This document shows, piece by piece, positions 43,191 through 51,352 of a stretch of DNA of 54,186 nucleotides. The notes beneath the pieces were generated by a model that was not told the DNA's origin, searched no databases, and saw only the letters and a list, made by a program, of their open reading frames with translations. The position numbers were made by a program, and so were the translations under genes. Origin of the DNA: JAKJEP01 sp964580995 (GTDB lineage Bacteria; Planctomycetota; Phycisphaerae; Sedimentisphaerales; SM23-30); NCBI GenBank assembly GCA_964580995.1, contig CAZOMV010000030.1:1-54186 (forward strand). Direction: 5' to 3'. Positions within the stretch are counted from its first letter, which is position 1, and every line of letters begins with the position of its first letter.

Positions 43191-44316
43191 TCAACTACAA
43201 ACCTCTCTCCAGCGAAACCAGGCTTTCTGGAGCCGGCAGTTGGAAGACTATCCATTGCTGTGGATAACCGTTCCCCACGCTAAAAAAGGCCGCGATCTGC
43301 CGGAGCCGCAAAACGAGCAGGAGATGTGGACGGACAGCGGCTATTTCATAAAATATACGGAAAATAGTCTCAGCCGGACCCATTTCGCCGGCGACGCCCT
43401 GCCGGTCTGTCACCCCTGGCTGGGGCCGGACCAGTTTGCCGCCTGGCTGGGGGCGGAGATTATCCTCAAGCCCAAAGAATTTACTTCCTGGATAAAACCG
43501 TTTGTACAGGACTGGTCCGATTATCCGCAGTTACAGATCGACCCCCATAACAGGTGGTGGAACCTGTATATCCAAACCGTCCGGGCCAGTGCCCAGGCGG
43601 GCCGGGACAAGTGGATCACCGCCTATCCGGACCTTCATACCGGTATCGACGGCTTATGTGCGATTCGGGGGCCGGAAAAGCTGATGATGGACATGGTTAC
43701 AGAACCGGACACGATTCACCGGCACATGGCCCGGATGACGGAACTTTGGCAATGGATCGTGGATCAGGTTACTGCCATTATTACCCCCTATGGCCAGGGC
43801 ACCAGCAACTGGACCGGCGGCTGGAGCCGGGATCGTTTTTTATGCATCGGCCAGAATGATTTTTCCTGCCTGATCAGTCCGGACATGTTTCAAGAATTCT
43901 GCCTGGATGATAATGTCCGGTGTTGTGATTATGTAGATCAAACCCTGTATCATCTGGATGGTCCGGATGCCCTCCGGCATCTGCCTTTGCTGCTGGGGCT
44001 GGAAAAACTGGACTGTATCCAGTGGATTCAGGGGGCAGGCCATCCGCTGCCCAGCCGGTGGCTCGATTTGTTACAGCAGATTCAGGCGGCCGGCAAAACG
44101 GTCCAGCTCTGTTATGCCGGCAGCCATGGGGGAGATGCGGACTTTTTTGAAGAAATAGAAATTCTATGTAATAATCTGGACCCCTGCCGGTTATTTTTCA
44201 ATATCCAGGTGGACAGCGTGGAAAAGGCCGATGCCTTGGTCCGTCATGCCCGGAAAATATGCCGTCGGCAGCCAAAAATCCATGCTCTAAAACGTGAGGA
44301 AAATCGTGCTGTTTGA
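43165..44316 (+). CDS. URO-D-like TIM barrel protein
   Basis: A 383-residue protein that resembles the uroporphyrinogen decarboxylase/cobamide-methyltransferase fold in its barrel segments (I-T-A-Y-P-D-L-H-T-G-I-D-G-L-C, L-D-D-N-V-R-C-C-D-Y, Y-H-L-D-G-P-D-A-L-R-H-L-P, I-Q-W-I-Q-G-A-G). It is not a haem enzyme by context; such proteins recur in planctomycete sugar operons, but their chemistry is not known to me. No corrinoid-binding partner is encoded here. Its start overlaps the aldolase gene by 26 bp and its end overlaps the amidohydrolase by 23 bp, so it must work in the same pathway. Confidence 0.72.
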   Translation: MQTPWIKDNQLQTSLQRNQAFWSRQLEDYPLLWITVPHAKKGRDLPEPQNEQEMWTDSGYFIKYTENSLSRTHFAGDALPVCHPWLGPDQFAAWLGAEIILKPKEFTSWIKPFVQDWSDYPQLQIDPHNRWWNLYIQTVRASAQAGRDKWITAYPDLHTGIDGLCAIRGPEKLMMDMVTEPDTIHRHMARMTELWQWIVDQVTAIITPYGQGTSNWTGGWSRDRFLCIGQNDFSCLISPDMFQEFCLDDNVRCCDYVDQTLYHLDGPDALRHLPLLLGLEKLDCIQWIQGAGHPLPSRWLDLLQQIQAAGKTVQLCYAGSHGGDADFFEEIEILCNNLDPCRLFFNIQVDSVEKADALVRHARKICRRQPKIHALKREENRAV

Positions 44317-45370
44317 AGTCAAAGACATCGACCGGGATTTTTACCAGCGCAATCTGAAAGATTTTCTTCCGGAAAAGATCATCGATATCCATACCCATTT
44401 ATGGCTGGACCCGGGCGATACCTCTGAAGAATCAAACCGCACGGTAACCTGGCCCAGCCGGGTCGCGGCATCCAATTCCCTTGAGGATTTGCGGGAAACC
44501 TACCGACTGATGTTTCCGGATAAAAAATGTATGCCGCTGGTATTTGGCACTCTTTCAAACCCGGCCCTCGAAAGAACGGCAAATGATTATGTGGGGGATG
44601 CCGCGCTGGCCAATCGTCTGCCGGCCCTGCTGTTTTCGTATCCCCAGTGGCCGGGTGATTATTTACGGCAGCGATTACAGGAAAAACAGTTCCTCGGCAT
44701 CAAATCCTATTTAAGCTATGCCCCGTCCTATCTGCCGGCGGAGGAAATTCGCATCTTTGACTTTTTTCCGCACCACCAGTTAGAAGTAATCGATAAGCTC
44801 GGATACATCGTAATGCTCCATATCCCCCGCCCCGGCCGGCTGAAAGACCCGGTCAACCTGGCCCAGATGATCGAGATCGAGGAAAAATATCCGAATATCA
44901 AACTGGTCATCGCCCATGTCGGCAGGGCCTATTGCCAAGAAGATGTGGGCGAGGCCTTTTCGGTTCTTGCCGGTACGAAGAAAATGTACTTCGATTTTTC
45001 CGCCAACACCAACCAGCAGGTCTTCGAGCAGATGATAAAGGCAATCGGTCCCGAACGCATCCTGTTCGGCAGCGATCTGCCGATTACCCGGATGCGCATG
45101 CGGCGAATCGAAAAAAACGGCCTCTATGTCAATCTGGTTCCCAAAGGTCTCTATGGCGATGTCTCGCAGGATAAAAACATGGGCGTATTGGAAGGGCCGG
45201 AAGCCGAAAAACTGACCTTCTTTATGTACGAGCAAATCAATGCGTTTCGCCTGGCCGCCGCCAACACCGGCCTGACCGCCGCCGATATCGAAAAGATTTT
45301 TTATACCAACGCTCTGGCTTTATGCAAAACCGTTGCTCCGGACCGAACCTTTTCCATAGAAGAAAATTAA
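44294..45370 (+). CDS. Amidohydrolase-superfamily TIM barrel (amidohydrolase 2-like)
   Basis: A 358-residue metal-dependent hydrolase. The motif I-I-D-I-H-T-H-L-W (about residue 32) is the metal-binding HxH at the end of strand 1, L-V-I-A-H-V-G-R-A-Y supplies a later His, and I-L-F-G-S-D-L-P-I-T gives the final Asp. This is the layout of amidohydrolase-2 lactonases and decarboxylases. A lactonase or decarboxylase step on an oxidised sugar would fit with the Gfo/Idh/MocA enzymes of the other arm (inference). The gene overlaps its predecessor and is followed after 25 bp by the symporter gene. Confidence 0.85.
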   Translation: MRKIVLFEVKDIDRDFYQRNLKDFLPEKIIDIHTHLWLDPGDTSEESNRTVTWPSRVAASNSLEDLRETYRLMFPDKKCMPLVFGTLSNPALERTANDYVGDAALANRLPALLFSYPQWPGDYLRQRLQEKQFLGIKSYLSYAPSYLPAEEIRIFDFFPHHQLEVIDKLGYIVMLHIPRPGRLKDPVNLAQMIEIEEKYPNIKLVIAHVGRAYCQEDVGEAFSVLAGTKKMYFDFSANTNQQVFEQMIKAIGPERILFGSDLPITRMRMRRIEKNGLYVNLVPKGLYGDVSQDKNMGVLEGPEAEKLTFFMYEQINAFRLAAANTGLTAADIEKIFYTNALALCKTVAPDRTFSIEEN

Positions 45371-45395
45371 CGTTTGTCAAATGAATGGAGGTAGT

Positions 45396-47117
45396 ATGAA
45401 GGGACTTCAGGACTTCTCGTTGCATGCTCTGGATATATCCGTCTTTGCGTTCTATGTGGTCGCTATCTGCGGGATCGGCTACTGGGCCGGTCGAAAAAAG
45501 AAGGAGCAATCGGAAGACTATTTCCTGGCCGGCCGGACCCTGCCCTGGTATGTCGTGGGCTCTTCCTTTATCGCCTCGAATATCAGTACCGAGCACTTCA
45601 TCGGCATGATCGGAGCGGCCTTTGTGTACGGCATCTGCGTGGCCATGTCCGAATGGGGCAACGTAGTCAGCTTTTCCTTTCTGATCTGGCTGTTCATCCC
45701 TTTTTTGCTTTCCGCTCGTGTCTTCACCACCCCCGAATTCATGGAAAAACGCTTCAATGCAGCCATCCGCCAGTTTTTCGCCGTCGTGACGATTATCAGC
45801 AATATCGTGGCGTTTCTGGCGGCTGTGCTCTATGGCGGCGGTCTGGCGATCCACAAACTGTTCGGCTGGAACCTCTGGGTTTCCATTGTGATTATCGGAG
45901 TACTGGCAGGCAGTTGGACGGTCTATGGCGGCCTGCGTTCGGTCGCCTGGATGGATTTATTCACGGTAGTCATCATGATCGCCGGCGGCTCCCTGGTAAC
46001 CATTCTCGGCCTGTATATGCTGTCCGGTGATTCCCATTCCCTCGTGGAAGGATTCCGGATCATGCTGGAACGCAACCAGGCCCAGTCCGGCGTCTGGAAA
46101 GAAGTCGTCGCCCAAAATGCCAGGCACATCGTCCAGATGGATGAATATCACCGGCTCTCGGTGGTTCAGCCGCTGACCCACGAAGTCAGTCCCTGGCTGA
46201 CCCTTATTACCAGCTTTCTCTCGGTTTCGCTCTGGTACAACGTCATTAATCAATTCATGATCCAGCGGGTCCTGGCGGCCAAAAACGCCTGGCACGCCCG
46301 CATGGGGATCGTCCTGGCCGGATACATGAAAGTGATTCTGCCGTTCATTGTCGTCGTGCCGGGCCTGATCCTCTTTGCCGCTTACCCCGAAGTGATGCGC
46401 CTGCCCTGGCAGGAAATGCGCATGGAGGCCGACAAAGGCTATATCCATATGCTGCAAACCCTCCTGCCGATAGGGCTGCGCGGTTTGTTTCTGGCAGCCC
46501 TGTTCGGAGCGATTCAGTCCACCGTCAATGCGGTGCTCAATTCCACCTCGACCGTATTCACGCTGGACATTTATCATCGCCTGCTGAAGAAAAATGCCAC
46601 AGAAAAACACCTCGTCCAGATCGGCAGGATATCCACTATCTTGATTCTGTTCATCTCCATTTTCCTGGCCGGATTCATTAACCGGTTGGGCGGCAGCCTG
46701 TTTGTCTATATCCAGAGCCTCTACGCCTTTTTCGCCCCGCCCTTCGCCGCTATCTTCCTGTTGGGTATTCTGTTCAAACGTATCAACGCCATCGGTGCTA
46801 CCGCGGCGGTGTTTCTGGGTTTTCTGTTCGGTATCGCCGTAAAAGTATATATCCAGGTGGACCCCAGCCATCCCCAGTGGCTGGCCCCCTATGCCAATCA
46901 GTCGTTCCTCAACTGGGCCATTTGCGCCTTTACCTGCGTCGTGGTGAGCCTGCTAACCCGCCCGCCATCACCCTGCCAGGTGACCGACCAACTGACCATT
47001 AACTGGAAAAAGCTGAACATCTTCGACGACCTGGGCCGCCGCTGGTATCATAGCGTGATCTTGTGGTGGGGAATCTTCGCCCTGATGATTATTGCCCTGG
47101 TGATTGTATTCTGGTAA
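45396..47117 (+). CDS. Sodium:solute symporter (SSS family)
   Basis: A 573-residue inner-membrane transporter with about 13-14 hydrophobic helices. Family signs: D-Y-F-L-A-G-R-T-L-P-W near residue 42, N-I-S-T-E-H-F-I-G-M near the Na+ site, G-G-L-R-S-V-A-W-M-D-L-F and G-A-I-Q-S-T-V-N-A-V-L-N-S-T-S-T in the core. It resembles SGLT/galactose-type symporters and would bring the locus' sugar into the cell with Na+. The start at 45396 is directly after GGAGG (45387-45391), which settles it over a Met 15 bp upstream. It is the last gene of the plus arm. Confidence 0.92.
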   Translation: MKGLQDFSLHALDISVFAFYVVAICGIGYWAGRKKKEQSEDYFLAGRTLPWYVVGSSFIASNISTEHFIGMIGAAFVYGICVAMSEWGNVVSFSFLIWLFIPFLLSARVFTTPEFMEKRFNAAIRQFFAVVTIISNIVAFLAAVLYGGGLAIHKLFGWNLWVSIVIIGVLAGSWTVYGGLRSVAWMDLFTVVIMIAGGSLVTILGLYMLSGDSHSLVEGFRIMLERNQAQSGVWKEVVAQNARHIVQMDEYHRLSVVQPLTHEVSPWLTLITSFLSVSLWYNVINQFMIQRVLAAKNAWHARMGIVLAGYMKVILPFIVVVPGLILFAAYPEVMRLPWQEMRMEADKGYIHMLQTLLPIGLRGLFLAALFGAIQSTVNAVLNSTSTVFTLDIYHRLLKKNATEKHLVQIGRISTILILFISIFLAGFINRLGGSLFVYIQSLYAFFAPPFAAIFLLGILFKRINAIGATAAVFLGFLFGIAVKVYIQVDPSHPQWLAPYANQSFLNWAICAFTCVVVSLLTRPPSPCQVTDQLTINWKKLNIFDDLGRRWYHSVILWWGIFALMIIALVIVFW

Positions 47118-47130
47118 AAAATCCAACCAG

Positions 47131-47168
47131 CCGATTGCCGCTGCCCTCTGGGCGGAACGGCCTATCGG
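47131..47168 (+). terminator. Strong imperfect hairpin after the symporter gene
   Basis: Nested complementary blocks CCGAT/ATCGG, GCCG/CGGC and GCCC/GGGC fold into one stem starting 13 bp after the stop at 47117. No clear U-run follows, so it may be a processing or weak termination signal for the plus arm. Confidence 0.4.
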
Positions 47169-47370
47169 TGTAAATACATTTGCCTCAGTGATTTATAAAA
47201 AGCATGAGTTTGCCCTTGAATAGGGTGGCAAAGGATGGAAAAACAAACCATAGCATGTATCCGAATAATAGAAAATTTCCAGTCCAGGGAGATATGACAG
47301 GAAGGCAAGAGATTGCTTTTCCGGGTGTTCCCAGTGTGGTTTGAATCGACGGCAGTTTTGGGCGGGGTAA

Positions 47371-47397
47371 GAAAAGGGGACATTGTACTTTTTTCTT
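47371..47397 (+). repeat. 27-bp repeat resembling REP/RAYT-type element ends, copy 1
   Basis: GAAAAGGGGACATTGTACTT followed by TTTTCTT. The same 27 bp recur at 49652-49678 with one mismatch. Such AAAAG-GGGACAxxxTACTTTTT motifs are what I remember around REP-associated tyrosine transposases; none is encoded here. The other sequence between 47169 and 47563 shows no gene. Confidence 0.7.
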
Positions 47398-47563
47398 GAT
47401 CCGGAAGGAATACCTATCGTAAATTAAAAACGGTTCAACCCGGTCAGAACCTCTCGTTACCTCTGCTGGATATCAGCCCGATGGCTTTTCAGGCCCAGCG
47501 TTCCATTGTTACACTCAAAACCATCCGGTAAGGCGCCGGAAGCAATCCATATTTTCTACAATA

Positions 47564-47652
47564 GACGCCGGCGTCAAAAGCTCCTGGACCCCTTGATATT
47601 GGGGAGCCAGAGCCATTTTGGGATGTCTATATTGACTTTTGGCGGTTCCGTC
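47564..47652 (-). mobile_element. 89-bp miniature inverted-repeat element, copy C
   Basis: A diverged copy of the elements at 27042 and 27417, in reverse orientation. It begins GACGCCGGCGTCAAAAG, ends CTTTTGGCGGTTCCGTC and is flanked by the 6-bp direct duplication ACAATA. It sits 10 bp beyond the stop codon of the beta-helix/CARDB/dockerin gene and may act as its hairpin terminator. Confidence 0.82.
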
Positions 47653-47661
47653 ACAATAGGG

Positions 47662-49437
47662 TCAGGGTTCCTTGCATAACCAATCGTCGGCGAGGACCGA
47701 CATATCCGGAATGCCGATTTCGCCGTCGCCCGGTTCGGTGAGGTCGCACTGCCGGTCCCAGCCGGGTTCGCCATCACTGCTCAGCCAGGCTTTGGCTATT
47801 CGCGCCATATCTTCCAGATCGACATGGTTGTCTTCATTGATATCGGCGCGGCAGGTATTGACGTGGATGGTTTGCGGCCCGAAGATGTTGTTGGTTTCGT
47901 TGCTCTCAGCCACATCCTCTTCGGTGTCCACCTGGGCGTACATCGAATAGGCCCCGGCAGAACCATAATTCCAGGACGACAGAGTTACCACGATTGTTTC
48001 TCCCGCCCCCAGGGAATCGACCTCGGCCCATCGATTGCCGGTTACATTGGGAACCGGCGGGACGGCCCGATTGGCATACCAGTCCACATAGAAGGGCTGC
48101 GTGGCATCTTGGGTTCCCTGATTGACCACCGTGACGTCAATATCCACCGCCTGTAAAGGCGCCGGTTTATAGGGGCGGGTTTCGATGGCGGTGATCATCA
48201 GATCGACAAAGCTGTATTCGTAGGCGCCCATGTCATATTCCGCCGTACCATCGCCGTCGCCATCCAGCGGCCGGTCCTGTTTATCCAAATCATCTCCGGT
48301 TCCGTACACCTCGGAGGCGGTATCGATGCAGGGAGAAATACTTTGCAGGTGATAATTATCGGTGGCGGCATCAACGAAACGGGGATTTTTATTGATATTA
48401 TGGCTGCCGTTGATACCGGTATAGCCGCCTTCGATATCGCAGTAGCGGACTTCCTGGCCAGCCTGGTCCAGCAAATACAACTGGTCCGGGCTGTTATCCC
48501 AGCATATGGAGTTCCAGATGCGCGGGGCATCGGTGATGTCGGCATAGTAGGCTCCACCGTCATTGGCGGCGGTATTGTTGGCAAAGGTACAATGTTTGAT
48601 GCGCGGGTAGCCCTGATTATAGGAAATGGCGCCCCCATGGTTGGCTGAGGTATTCTCATAAAACAGACAATCGTTAATCCGGGTGACCTGTCCCGTAGTC
48701 ACATTGCCATAAAATCCGCCAATAGCCCCGCCTCCTACCGAACTGAGTCCTGTCGCCTCATTTCCATAAAATTTACAGCGTTCGATCAAAGGGGATGAGT
48801 AGGTGTGGTAGATCGCTCCCCCGGCGCTAGCACTGTTATCTGAGAAAATACAATCCTGGATCGTTACGTCCGAACGGTCGTCGTAAACGGCGGAATCCTC
48901 GCTAAAGCGAATCCAGCAGTTCCGGATGCGCACCGTCAGCCAGCCGGAGAGGCAATCCACCGGATCCACATTGTCCACAAAAACGGCACCGCCGAAGGAG
49001 GTGTGGTAGCCATTCTGGATATAAAAACCGTTCAGTTCACAAATCCTGGTAATATGGAAACACCTCCGCAAATCACCACCGGAAACAATGGTCAGATTGG
49101 TTTTCCAGTTTCGCTGGGCGGGGGTGGGATTGGCCACACTGTTGGGAAAACCGCCCAGAATATCCACCACTTTATTGATGGTAATCGTACTGGCGGGCAC
49201 ATAAATCCCGCTTTTTACATAAATATGATCATAGGGGGCCATGCACTCCATCCATCTGGGGTCGGCGGCATTGATAGCCGACTGGAGGTCCCGAAAGGCG
49301 GTGGCCCAACTGGTGCCGTCCCCGCCGGCCGGGGCGTCGGCGTCCACGTACCAGATATCCCCCCAGAGCGAGGCAGCCGGCAGCAGCAGGCCTATCGCAA
49401 AAAACAATGCGATTTTTTTCACATTTTGGGTTTCCAT
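47662..49437 (-). CDS. Secreted beta-helix protein with CARDB domain and dockerin-like end
   Basis: A 591-residue exported protein. The signal peptide (K-K-I-A-L-F-F-A-I-G-L-L-L-P-A-A-S-L-W-G) is followed by W-Y-V-D-A-D-A-P-A-G-G-D-G-T-S-W-A-T-A-F, the usual start of right-handed parallel beta-helix (pectate-lyase-like) surface proteins. Repeats with F-S-D-N-S-A-S-A-G-G-A-I-Y and F-Y-G-N-E-A-T occupy about residues 150-340. A CARDB domain lies around residues 415-530 (V-V-N-Q-G-T-Q-D-A-T, V-A-E-S-N-E-T-N-N), then a dockerin-like tail (D-I-N-E-D-N-H-V-D-L-E-D-M-A-R-I-A). Upstream there is a good GGAGAAA ribosome-binding site. It is probably displayed or anchored; ligand unknown. Confidence 0.85.
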   Translation of the reverse strand: METQNVKKIALFFAIGLLLPAASLWGDIWYVDADAPAGGDGTSWATAFRDLQSAINAADPRWMECMAPYDHIYVKSGIYVPASTITINKVVDILGGFPNSVANPTPAQRNWKTNLTIVSGGDLRRCFHITRICELNGFYIQNGYHTSFGGAVFVDNVDPVDCLSGWLTVRIRNCWIRFSEDSAVYDDRSDVTIQDCIFSDNSASAGGAIYHTYSSPLIERCKFYGNEATGLSSVGGGAIGGFYGNVTTGQVTRINDCLFYENTSANHGGAISYNQGYPRIKHCTFANNTAANDGGAYYADITDAPRIWNSICWDNSPDQLYLLDQAGQEVRYCDIEGGYTGINGSHNINKNPRFVDAATDNYHLQSISPCIDTASEVYGTGDDLDKQDRPLDGDGDGTAEYDMGAYEYSFVDLMITAIETRPYKPAPLQAVDIDVTVVNQGTQDATQPFYVDWYANRAVPPVPNVTGNRWAEVDSLGAGETIVVTLSSWNYGSAGAYSMYAQVDTEEDVAESNETNNIFGPQTIHVNTCRADINEDNHVDLEDMARIAKAWLSSDGEPGWDRQCDLTEPGDGEIGIPDMSVLADDWLCKEP

Positions 49438-49651
49438 GATATGTTTCTCCTTTCTGAAATGAATTGTACCTACAAATAACGCACGTATGACTGTAACTGC
49501 ATACCTGCTAACAGCTTATCCCGGTTCGCGCGACCGGCCGGCGATAGCTGTCTTTCGCTTTGTCGTTTACCCATTCAGCCAAGCCATGATTGTTACTTTA
49601 AAAATGTGATACTCTTATACCATAGCCAGGACCGGTTGTCAAGCATTTTTA

Positions 49652-49678
49652 GAAAAAGGGACATTGTACTTTTTTCTT
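49652..49678 (+). repeat. 27-bp repeat resembling REP/RAYT-type element ends, copy 2
   Basis: Matches 47371-47397 at 26 of 27 positions, same orientation. The two copies bracket the beta-helix gene and MITE copy C. Confidence 0.7.
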
Positions 49679-49700
49679 TCCAAAGTATGCCTAACCTCCA

Positions 49701-49722
49701 TTTTGCAAAACTTCAGTAATAA
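49701..49722. repeat. Half copy of the TTTTGCAAAACTTCAGT palindrome
   Basis: TTTTGCAAAACTTCAGTAATAA is the reverse complement of 22 bp at 25949-25970; the left arm is lost here. The remainder of 49438-49978 shows no gene; 49861-49950 has a segment (CAGCCGGAC..CCTCTTCACGGGGG) echoed at the end of the window. Confidence 0.7.
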
Positions 49723-49978
49723 GATAAACGGTTATTGCAAGGCTCTGTTTATGCCAGGAACAGCAAGAGCGATTGCCGGGAATATGTGGTATCATGGGAT
49801 AAACCGAGGGGCCGCCCGTTGAGTGATGGGAAACGTCGATTGGGTAGAACGCCCGCTGCGTAAAAATGCGCCTCTCAGCCCAGCCGGACTCTCTTCCTCT
49901 TCACGGGGGGAAACCGGTGTTCCATGCTCTCCGAGCCGAAACCTCCTATAAATCGTCCCACCCTCCAACCACGAGGCG

Positions 49979-51346
49979 GTGTGGGCCGTTTTTCCCTTCC
50001 CCCTGTACCGCTACTATTATGAGGACGGGGTCAACAAACCGTTCCTGGTGGACGATTTTTCCGGTTTCCCAGCCTATAATGTCCTCCTGACCGACGACCG
50101 CGGCACGGTCATGGGCGTTACCGATACCTCTGGGGCCCTGCTGGAAAAGCTCTACTACAACACCTCCGGCCTCTGCCGCAGCTACGACGCCACCGTTACC
50201 CCCAATCTGCCCAACCTCCGCTACGGCACATCCTATAACATCGGCCGCTCCCTCCGCCAGCCGTTCGGCTACCTGGGCATGTACCGCGACCGCTTCACCG
50301 GCCTCTACCACACCCACTTCCGCGACTACGACCCCGTCCACAGCCGCTGGCTCTCCGAAGACCCAGCCGGCTACGCCGACGGCCTCAACCTCAACGCCGC
50401 CTACATGGACGTCAACGGCGTCGATCCGCTGGGATTAGCGGGGTGGACAGGCCAAATGATGATGGATTTCGACGGTCGCAATGGAACATTATCGGATATT
50501 CCTAAATCTGGCAACTGGGTTATCGACTCATTTGAGTTGGGTATGTCATTAGCACGCGCCAATGGGGTAACGGATGAAGATGAATTAATGTTGGCGGGCT
50601 GGATTTATGCCGGGGAACGCCTGCCGGATGACTGCGATAAATTTATGGCTTATGCGACGATCAAAGATTGGGTAGCCACGATGCAGGGGCATGGCTCATT
50701 AGCCCAGGCCATGTGTATGGGCCATGTGGCAGCGACGATGACAAATTATCCCGAAGCGGGCTATATGGCGACCTCTCGCCCTCTGCCGAAGTCCAACCTG
50801 CAATGCAAACCGGTATCCCAGCCGATAAATGCTTCCAATAAATCCTTGAAATCCCCCAAATCGAGTGGTACGATAAGCGAAGTTGAAGTCAGAATTCGCG
50901 CTAATTGTAACAAAAATCGCGAGGTTCTGGATGCGTCAAAGTTTGGACAACAACAAAGTGCCGCAAAACCAGCAACAAGCGTAATAGAAGGAAAACCGGA
51001 TGTTAGAATTCTCAACCCAGTTAAAGATCCATCGCCTCCTATTTATAAAAGGGGGCATCCAGGCAAACCCGTCACAGATCATATTAGAGCACGAGCGGCT
51101 GGAGGTCATCCAACAGATCCGGCAAATCTTGACATAAAACCATGGGAATGGAACGCTCGCAAAGGTGCGTATGAAGGACAACTTTTGATGGATCGCAATC
51201 GACTTATTTCGGAAGGACTAACACCTGATGAAGCAGATGCTGTATTAGCTGATGAATGGTATTGGTTAATGAATGATGTGATGGCTCGTCCCATGGATCC
51301 AAGAATTCTGAATACAATACCTGCACCTGGTTCAATACAAAAGTAG
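49979..51346 (+). CDS. RHS tip cassette with HNH-like nuclease C-terminus (toxin)
   Basis: A 455-residue frame from a GTG at 49979. Residues ~13-150 are the conserved end of an RHS shell: Y-Y-Y-E-D-G-V-N-K-P, L-L-T-D-D-R-G-T-V-M-G-V-T, L-L-E-K-L-Y-Y-N-T-S-G, then R-F-T-G-L-Y-H-T-H-F-R-D-Y-D-P, the usual RHS core end before the variable toxin. The last ~100 residues look like an HNH-fold nuclease: D-H-I-R-A-R-A-A-G-G, P-A-N-L-D-I-K-P-W-E-W-N-A-R-K-G. The N-terminal RHS repeats and secretion signals are missing, so this is a tip cassette rather than a complete effector. The variable part is lower in GC than the RHS core. It is followed 6 bp later by a SUFU gene. Confidence 0.78.
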   Translation: MWAVFPFPLYRYYYEDGVNKPFLVDDFSGFPAYNVLLTDDRGTVMGVTDTSGALLEKLYYNTSGLCRSYDATVTPNLPNLRYGTSYNIGRSLRQPFGYLGMYRDRFTGLYHTHFRDYDPVHSRWLSEDPAGYADGLNLNAAYMDVNGVDPLGLAGWTGQMMMDFDGRNGTLSDIPKSGNWVIDSFELGMSLARANGVTDEDELMLAGWIYAGERLPDDCDKFMAYATIKDWVATMQGHGSLAQAMCMGHVAATMTNYPEAGYMATSRPLPKSNLQCKPVSQPINASNKSLKSPKSSGTISEVEVRIRANCNKNREVLDASKFGQQQSAAKPATSVIEGKPDVRILNPVKDPSPPIYKRGHPGKPVTDHIRARAAGGHPTDPANLDIKPWEWNARKGAYEGQLLMDRNRLISEGLTPDEADAVLADEWYWLMNDVMARPMDPRILNTIPAPGSIQK

Positions 51347-51352
51347 TAGTTT

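Noticed and set aside
49866..49915. Minus-strand GAGGAAGAGAGTCCGG resembles the conserved 5' part of RNase P RNA (GAGGAAAGUCCGG).
   Set aside because: The rest of the RNase P core (no ACAGAAA-type P4 strand, no GGGUGCCAGGUAACGCCUGGG-like block) could not be found, and the similar motif at the window end argues for a cassette-boundary repeat.
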